From Kappaphycus alvarezii (lineage: Eukaryota > Rhodophyta > Florideophyceae > Gigartinales > Solieriaceae), in contig NADL03000620.1 in NCBI GenBank assembly GCA_002205965.3, positions 992,001 to 1,056,000 of the forward strand: a stretch of 64,000 nucleotides of DNA, written 5' to 3'. The notes beneath the pieces are model-generated. The model had not been told where the DNA came from. It saw only the letters and a program-made list of their open reading frames with translations, and did no database searches. Both the position numbers and the translations under genes were made by a program. Shown here in pieces: positions 57,130 through 64,000 of this stretch (positions within the stretch are counted from its first letter, which is position 1; every line of letters starts with the position of its first letter).

Positions 57130-60100
57130 TACTAACTGGGCATCAGCTATGGCGTTGCAGTGCCTTGGGTAGAACTGGTGCCGGTGTGAATTGATGCAGT
57201 CTGTAAGCGAAAGAAATCACGCACAGTTGAGGGCAGTGTTGCAACTCTTGCGGTCCTCCATCTCGGACGTAACGGCCGCATCCCGAGCTCGCCCCACCTG
57301 TCAACTCTCCTACTCCCCAACCCTCTCCCCAATCCTTTTCCCAAAACCCCAGCCACGCCAAGCGTTCTCGACCGACTAAGCATGAGCCAGACACCACCGT
57401 AGTGGAGGCGTCGCACCGAGACCCTTCGATCGGCAATTAATGGTTCCCCTATCCACTAAACCTGTCCAGCAATTCCCCCCTTCCATTCTCTTTGTTCTCC
57501 CAGTTCCCACCCTACCGCCCCCGCTGATTCCCTCCGCCTTCCTTTCCATTTCCTTTTCTCCCTCTGCAGGCGCTTCTTTTAGGCTCGCTAAACACAGGTG
57601 CGCACCGATCACCTTAACAAGCTCATGGCACTGGCCAAATCGGTTTTACGCAAGAACGACCGCCAAACCCTGCAACCGTGACCACCCAAGCCTGGTCGCC
57701 TCCTTGAGACGCAGAATCCGCCTTGCACGTAAGGGCAGTGGGCGCGTCTGATGATGCTGCGGACGCCTTTCACGCAGTTGTCCACCGCAAAGCAGCTCTT
57801 ACCCGCTCCACGCAGGAACGCTGCAAACGCGCGTTGCTCAACGGATTCCCACACAAAGCTACCCAAGCCCTAAATGCTGCGAGCCCACCTATCCCGCCTA
57901 CCTCGGCAATTGCAAATAGGCCCGCTCCCTCCATCCCACTCCTTCCCACCCCGCCTACCGAACCAACAGAGGTGCCCTGCCCCAGCCATACGAGTTCATC
58001 GAGGCTGCAATCTGCCGCCAACGACGCCTCCCTTACCACAACAATCCCCGTCCGGATGGAGTCTGCCCCTCCACACTCACCCCCCCCTATGAATCCAGCG
58101 GCGCTGCACCCTGCAACTCTGCCGTCAAATGGCTCACTGGCTTTATCAACAATCTTTTCGACAGCAACTGCCCCACTGAGACTGGCCAGTACCTCGCTAG
58201 TGCTACCCTTATGGGCCTGCCGAGAGATGAAGTCTGTCGCACTCTCCGCGCTATTGCCATTCTCCTTGCCATTTGTCGACTTGCTGATCGTCTGATCATG
58301 AAACGAATTCGGAATGACCAACAGCCGGCCAACTATGTACAGCTCCATGAACTCTCCTTAGGCTTCCAATGTGCTACGGAAGCCATCGTAAATGCCGTTC
58401 GTGCTCGCATCCAAGACATGCACAATAATAACATTGCCCACTTCCACATTCAGGTTGATGCCCGCAACGCGTTTAGCTCGACCGAGAGTTCCGAAATTCT
58501 TTCTCAGGGTATCCGCCGCATTCGCGAAGCTGTACAATAGATCCACTTCCTCTGCGGAAATCCTTCCCGCCTCTTCTTCGGCCACCACCTCATCTTGAAT
58601 CGATCCGGCTCGGCGTGTTACTCTTCGCTAATGCCCGTCATTCCCTCGTACAAGGCTTGCCATCTTATTTCCCCTCCCCCCCTTCACCCCTTCACTCTTG
58701 GTACGAACGATGAGACCTTCATGGTTCCGATCCCACATGCCCACGCCGCTCTCAAGTACCTGCGCCTGCGCCTGAACGGCCCAAAACACGACTTCCTCAT
58801 TAGGGTCAACCCCCACAAGACATTCGCCTAGTGGCCCTGTCTCTCACCTCACTCCCTCTTGGATGGCATCCCCTGCGATATGCCCTCTTATGATGCGATC
58901 ACGACTTGCAGCGCTTTGAAGGCTAGGGAAGTGCAGCCGGGGTGTCGATCGGGCTACCATGAACGGTGATCTATCTTTTTCCGTTCCTCCATCTCTTCGT
59001 GTTTGGTTATGCACTTATTCAGCTAAACCCCAGCCACAAATTACCTCACCATTTGCCAAATATTTTGACGAGGGGATGCAAAGGGTCTTCGAGCAAGTTC
59101 ACAGGAAGATGTCTCGCACCGCATGGTTCAGCACACCTTGCCTTTCTGCCAAGAGGACTCGGTTTCACCATATGCACTCCCATCAACATCGTCGCCAATG
59201 AATTCTCCAGCCTCAGAAACATGCCCCTCATCCGTACGCTTCTGCGCACCACCTCCACACACGTCGCCAGGCTCCCGCCCCCATTATTCGACACCTTGGC
59301 GTCGAGTTTGCACTTCCCTGCAGAAATACAATATGAGGTACTTTTATCATGCTCGTACCATTCCGACTGCAAAGCCTCCCGTTCCCTTCCCGAAGACATC
59401 AATGATGACTCCCACTTCTCTTGCATCTCCTTGCGACATTCCTCTGCCCACTGCCGCCCCTTACTCATTTTTTCGTTTTCTGGCCTCCATTACTCCTCCA
59501 CGGCTTCCCCTCCTTCTCAACCGTCCCGCTACCTTACAACAACCTCCACCTTTGCAGAAGTATAGCGGACGATGTTAGACCTTCGCTTGAGCAAACTACC
59601 GTTTTGCGTCTTCCAACGCTGTGCTACCTGCCTTGAAGATAACTGTACTGTTCCCGCCCTCCTCGACGCCATGGGTCACTATGCAACAGCCTGAAAAGGT
59701 GGTGTGGGCGCGGAAGGTCGTCACAGCCGTCTTGGCGATGTCCTATATCACGAATTTGCGATGCCAGCGATTTCCTTCAACGTATTACGGGATCGGGTCT
59801 TTGCCGCTAACCCTTACAAGAACCCAGCGGAGCAGAGCGCTCGTGACCTCGTCATCGATGAGCCGCTCTTCGCGCCTACTGGATAAGGACTTGTCGTGAC
59901 CATTACCAGCCTACACTCCGCGCCCTATCGTAACCAGGCTGATGGAAGTCTCTCAGCACTGCCACCGGCCGAGTGATGGAATTGGGATCACTACGCACTT
60001 TCGTGTCATGCCGAGGGCATTGACATTGTACCCATCGCCATCGAAGTACTGTGAACGGACTGATCGGGCCAGCCCGTCTTCAGGCTCCTTATAAGCTTAG

Positions 60101-60300
60101 CAGCTTCAAAGCCGACCGCCGAGGGAAGCAGCCCCTCTCTCGATGCTGGGATTTCCAAACCAGTGTCTCGGCTGTTGTTGCTTAGTACACCGTGGTCCTA
60201 CTAAACGACGGCAAATTGCGCCCATACCCGACCACCTGACCTCCAGACGGGGCTCATTACCCGAACCCTCATCCGCAATTGTATGAAGTAGGTCTCAACT
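57130..60300 (+). mobile_element. LINE-like (non-LTR) retrotransposon, degraded
   Basis: A plus-strand element with a single large pol region in shifting frames. Landmarks are the helical segment that precedes RT (RCKRALLNGFPHKATQALNA near 57810-57875), the fingers region (WLTGFINNLFDSN near 58120-58165), RT motif A with FHIQVDARNAFSS near 58445-58475, and a zinc-binding-like region near 59610-59700 in which the last Cys codon reads TGA. A conserved C-terminal segment follows (FVPIAIE-type, near 60030). The last 225 bp also occur as a truncated copy at 12335-12560. The 5' limit is uncertain. Many stops show that it is inactive. Confidence 0.75.
57723..58840 (+). pseudogene. LINE-like reverse transcriptase remnant
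   Basis: The frame 57723-58295 has the basic helical pre-RT part and a Pro-rich linker. The frame 58211-58540 continues with GLPRDEVCRTLRAIAILLAI, an RMKR-like basic stretch, and motif A (HIQVDARNAFSSTESSEILS). A TAG near 58538 follows, then NPSRLFFGHHLILNRSG, which corresponds to the segment before motif B. The GVQQGDPLGP motif B is missing or deleted. A catalytic FADD-type box is not visible. Reading frames are otherwise typical of algal and plant-type LINE RTs with a C-terminal zinc-binding region. Confidence 0.65.
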
Positions 60301-61173
60301 CTCAGCGTGAACCCCTGCCTCTATACCTGTAGTACTAGCGAAAAGCAGAAAATGTTGCTCTTTAAGGTGCTATCCACTTTTTCGTTTATTGAGTAACAAA
60401 TTACAAACATATCGCCCTTAAGATATCACGACAGCGTTTGCCAACATGTACCGCTCAGCCACACCCCTTAATGATCCATTTCCCCGAAAGCTGTGCGAGA
60501 TCGCTGAGCACTATCTCACGCCTTTGCATTGAACAAACCCTAGCCGCAAAAATAATCACGCTGCCGATAATCGGATTTGCACGATTGAATTCTCAGAAGT
60601 GCAAGGAGCCCCTTTGGAAATACGACGCTCGTTCGACAGATCACAGATTGACAGGATTCAGCGGCTTGAATCCCCTGTAGAAACTTGTGAATTCTAGAGC
60701 CGACGAAATCCCTGGGGAAACAGGATATGGACAATTGAACGGGCAAGAGCGACCCGTGCAAGCTTGTCTCCGCAACACGCCCATTCAAGACAGCATGCGC
60801 CATTATGTACGGCCTCTTACACGAAGCATGACGTGTCCAGTATCGTCGAAAGCTGATTGCGTTTACCAAATTCAATCGAGGCCTTCTCGTGAACTCCTCT
60901 GAACTTGTTTCGAAATATGCTTAGGCAAGTTACTACTCAACGAACATTGGGAAACTAAACCGCACTGATGTCAATATCAAAGAGGATCTGCGCTGTGCAT
61001 TATTGATAAGCAGTAGAGTGCGGGGACAGCTGACCTGTGCGACTTTAAATTCTGTAGGGATTCAATGGCCCGCAATTTCGCAATGTTCACACCACATTAC
61101 ACCTCATTAGTACATCATTGATCCCAATCAGGTCACACGGATGTGTGATAGAAAGTATGGAGCCAGATTTCAG
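60301..61173. other. No supportable gene
   Basis: A plus-strand reading at about 60447-60665 (KLCEIAEHYLTPLH and TIEFSEVQGAPLEIRRSFDR) is protein-like but broken by a stop and has no known motif; the opposite strand has a 111-codon frame. Beyond 60.95 kb I see nothing before the end of the MAP kinase gene. Confidence 0.4.
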
Positions 61174-62561
61174 TCAACCTTGCATGTCGGCGTCGCCATT
61201 GCCCTCTTGAGAATCCCTCTGTGGTTCTGACTTCATTTCGAGATTGTACATCCTCATGTGGGCCTCCGGAACAGTAGGGGCCCGGTCCATTCTCAAGGCT
61301 GCCATTCTTCGTTCCTGCTGAGAGAGGACAATATTTTTCATAGCATCCTTCGGCATTGTCTTTGCCGGCTGTGGATGGGAGTAACGCTCGCTTTCGGGCA
61401 GCCGTGCCTGGTCCATTTCGCGGGCAAACGCATCTGCCTGGCTTGGTATCTCATAATTATGCCCTTTGCCAAATAGCTCATCTCGCTTCTCGGGATGATA
61501 ACAAAGAATCTCCTCTAAAAGCTCCCTACGAATGTAGGCTAGCCCATCCTTATCGTTCATACCCAGGCGCCTCTCAAAGTCGAATTCCTTTTCGCTTAAG
61601 CGCTGAGGCCGAGGACCAAATCCAAGCGGGTCACGCCATTCCTTGAAGTACTCAGTCATTAAGGCATCGTGGGCGGATATCCTCTTCTCTGGGTCAAACT
61701 CAAGCATGGCCTTAATGAGGTGGAGGGCCTGAGGGTCGGAGTCAGGGGGAAGATAGCACTTATGTCAGCACCGGGGCGCGGCTTGATGGACTTGAGATAC
61801 TGTTGTGCCTTTGGACTTCTCAACCTGGAAATGACATCCAAACTGGGGGTGCCTGTGAACTCTGTGATGCGACGTAGTTGATCAATCTCGTTATCACCAG
61901 CGAGTAGCGGCTTGCGCAGCAGCATCTCTGCAAAAATACAACCAGCAGACCAAACATCAATGGCAGGACCGTAATTGTTGGAGTGTGGCATGATTAGTTC
62001 TGGGGCCCGATACCACCTTGTGGCAACATAATTTGTCCAAAGGACCATGTCGGAATCGTTTTCTGCGCGAAATGCGGCGCGTGCTAGGCCAAAGTCGCAT
62101 ATCTTTAGAGAGCAACGGCCGTCAACGAGAATATTGGAAGGTTTGAGATCACGATGAAGCACACCGGCAGTGTGAAGGTACTGAATACCGCGGAGCAACT
62201 GAAACATGAGATACTTGATGTTGGCAGAGTTGAGCGGTGCGGAAGAGAGAATTACGCGGGAAAGGTCACACGGCATGAGCTCAAAGACGACAAAGGTGTC
62301 ATTAAATCTGTCCCTGTCAGAAGGAACGAGGATATCCTTTATCTCGATGACATTGTTGTGGCCGCGGAGTAAGCGAAGAAACTTTAGTTCGCGAAGGATA
62401 CGGGTTGCCATGGGATAGGATTCCAAGACTTGACGAATTCTCTTGACGGCGACCTTGTCGCCGGTGACGACATCTTGGGCGGAAGCTACTACGCCATATG
62501 CACCCTCGCCGATGACCTGGTCTAGACAGTAGCGATTAGCAAGAAGCGGCTTGTCTGTCAT
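61174..62561 (-). CDS. MAP kinase with TNY activation motif, one apparent frameshift
   Basis: A serine/threonine MAP kinase. Start chosen at ATG 62559-62561 (MTDKPLLANRYCLDQVIGEG); an upstream in-frame ATG at 62607-62609 adds 16 hydrophobic residues unlike kinase N termini. Counting from 62561: glycine loop GEGAYG 18-23, lysine 40 in VAVK, HRDLKPSN 136-143, DFG 156-158, TNY 176-178 in place of the usual TxY with E, D, G or P, APE 186-188, and the CMGC insert region after. At residue 272 the frame shifts; restoring one C in the C5 run at 61745-61749 continues into PDS-PQALHLIKAMLEFDPEKR and a 180-residue C-terminal tail. The WTNYVATRWYRAPEL context is closest to the TDY group of plant and algal MAPKs. 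No introns. Kinases of this type relay stress or growth signals. Confidence 0.9.
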
Positions 62562-62758
62562 TGGGAAAGGTGTAAAAACGACAAGGTACGGTGAACAAAA
62601 TGAGTGCAAAGAAAGGGAGGAGGAGGTGAAAGTGAGATGGGTGTGTTTGGTAAAACGGGGAGACGCGGTTGTTTGGGTGGATAGACCGTCGGCACCGTTA
62701 TTCTGGAATCAGGCAGGCAGAAGACGCTACCCCATTGTGTGCAGCATATCCCAGTCCC

Positions 62759-63102
62759 GTACCGTACTGTACTATAACAGCACTATACAGGATGGCGCTG
62801 ACAAGTCCTGTAATGAGTACAGCTGTGTGATTAGCATTCTGTACGCTAACAGCAATGTACAGTACTGTACTGTACAGAGGATATAGTACAGGGCAATGTG
62901 TTTTTGCCCAGTTGCCACTCAGTACAATACTGTACAGTACTGAGTCGCCACTGTAAATGCTTGGCATGCCTGGATGCTTGAATTGTGATGAATTTGACCA
63001 TTTGAATGCAGTTTTGTGCATCTTGCATGTACAGTACTGTACTGTACTGTACTGCACCACTTTCAATAGTTGTACAGTACAATGGTACAGTACTACAGTA
63101 CT
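62759..63102. repeat. Large TACTG/CAGTA palindromic pentamer block
   Basis: At least six separate clusters in 340 bp: CGTACTGTACTATA (62763), GTACAGTACTGTACTGTACAG (about 62857-62877), AATACTGTACAGTACTG (about 62928-62944), GTACAGTACTGTACTGTACTG (about 63029-63050), TGTACAGTAC (63070) and GGTACAGTACTACAGTACTC (63085-63104). Both orientations are mixed, giving several hairpins. It separates the divergent MAP kinase and the plus-strand ORF at 63149. Confidence 0.93.
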
Positions 63103-63148
63103 CGATGATTCGAAAATCCAATTCCACCGTGAAAATTAGATCCAATCA

Positions 63149-63490
63149 ATGGATATCATAAAGTCAATCTTGAATCAAGATTCTGAGATTTTGGACATCC
63201 GATTGCCCAGCTCGCTCACAAATACTATAGTCCCTATCAAATATTTCAGACGGCAGCTGCATTCTCCTGAGACGCGGTGGATCACCGCATCGCGGACTGT
63301 TTGTGGCTCGACCCGGCCCGTATCAAGCGAGCCAATCTCCCTACTCTCTCCAATTGCATTGCCATCACAGCACCACAACCGCCGCCCGCCCCTCCCATCT
63401 TACCATCCGACACGGGCATCTCGATATTCTCTAGTTGTGCCTAGTCACTCACTGTGTAATCTCTGTGAGTATACAGGGGCGACCGGCTGA
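63149..63490 (+). CDS. Hypothetical ORF, 113 aa
   Basis: Starts MDIIKSILNQDSEILDIRLP just after the pentamer block and diverges from the MAP kinase gene. The rest is Ser/Pro/Arg-rich without a known motif. Another plus frame over 63270-63430 reads IADCLWLDPARIKRANLPTL, which looks more protein-like, so there may be a single-base error here too. Product unknown. Confidence 0.35.
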   Translation: MDIIKSILNQDSEILDIRLPSSLTNTIVPIKYFRRQLHSPETRWITASRTVCGSTRPVSSEPISLLSPIALPSQHHNRRPPLPSYHPTRASRYSLVVPSHSLCNLCEYTGATG

Positions 63491-64000
63491 TCACGGAATC
63501 CTTCTGTCAAGTTTATATCACTATCAAACAAATACATAAGCGTCAGACGCTCTCTGCAAAGCACTACGTCGAATCCACCGTCATTGCCTCCGTGTTCACA
63601 CCCGCAAGCAGCCCGGCGATCGGCCCTCCCCAACCTGTTTGACTAGACCCTGTCGCGATTTTTTCCTGGACTAGGGCTTTAACCATCAGTACAAACTCCT
63701 CGTCACTTCCATCGTAGACCATGGAGTTATCATCGCCTGTCTCCCCTGCGGCCGAACATTCGCAACCCGCGCGCCTATTTCAGCATGCATCCGCATTGTG
63801 CATCGGTCTGCTTCTCAACCCACGCTTTCCACGCTTTCCGCTCTTCCAACACGCAGCGCTCTGCGCGCCTGACAGGTTGACAGAGTCCAGCAGGCAACCT
63901 TCAAGTCTCTAAATCGCATCACCTATACGGACCAAGCATGGATAGAAACATACTGCTTTTCAAGCCTTGGTAGCTACAGTACAGCTTTTCATGATCCACC
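63491..64000. other. No supportable gene
   Basis: A short plus frame at 63721-63912 (Ser/Pro/Leu-rich) has no motif. The window ends with a small pentamer run (TACAGTACAG) at 63974-63983. Confidence 0.35.

Noticed and set aside
57143-57612. Minus-strand Gly/Arg-rich frames over the LINE 5' part
   Set aside because: Antisense to the plus-strand LINE coding region and rich in low-complexity residues.
61258-62418. Plus-strand frames opposite the MAP kinase
   Set aside because: Shadows of the conserved kinase frame on the minus strand.
62698-63145. Minus-strand frames of 99-122 codons made of repeated Tyr-Cys-Thr-Val
   Set aside because: They are translations of the TACTG/CAGTA pentamer block and have no protein character beyond it.

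Overview
This is a window of eukaryotic nuclear DNA. It has no bacterial operons. It holds degraded Ty1/copia, DIRS-like, LINE-like and PIF/Harbinger elements, a MAP kinase on TE-free DNA, and long tracts without genes. The few host-type genes look intronless, and short palindromic clusters of the pentamer TACTG/CAGTA lie between them. Together these suggest an alga with compact intron-poor gene islands set in transposon-rich DNA, perhaps a red seaweed. That assignment is an inference: no organelle, rRNA or tRNA marker is present.

Layout. 1-9.1 kb: AT-rich decayed DNA with a Ty1/copia relic (about 3.2-7.2 kb). 9.17-11.82 kb: a well-preserved PIF/Harbinger transposon with matching terminal inverted repeats, a 3-bp target duplication, a complete DDE nuclease and a convergent coiled-coil partner ORF. 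12.3-12.6 kb: a truncated 3' end of a LINE-like element. 12.6-27 kb: a gene island with palindromic pentamer clusters, an unidentified gene (14.4-15.4 kb), two paralogous kinase-fold genes that lack the catalytic Asp (19.6-20.4 and 22.4-23.6 kb), an unknown ORF pair, and a DUF1499-family gene (24.2-24.9 kb). 28.0-32.5 kb: a DIRS-like tyrosine-recombinase retroelement on the minus strand, bounded by direct repeats of about 270 bp. 32.5-57 kb: mostly AT-rich fossil TE DNA with a decayed Plant_tran/Harbinger transposase (39.2-40.5 kb), two more copia relics (41-45.5 and 46-49.5 kb) and several dispersed repeats. 57.1-60.3 kb: a decayed LINE-like reverse transcriptase element, the same family as the 12.3-kb fragment. 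61.2-62.6 kb: a MAP kinase gene with an unusual TNY activation motif, separated from a plus-strand ORF by the densest pentamer cluster.

One observation affects how the coding regions should be read. Every frameshift that I could resolve in otherwise well-conserved genes corresponds to exactly one missing base, usually in a homopolymer of five or six. Several genes that look broken may therefore be intact, with the break lying in the assembly.
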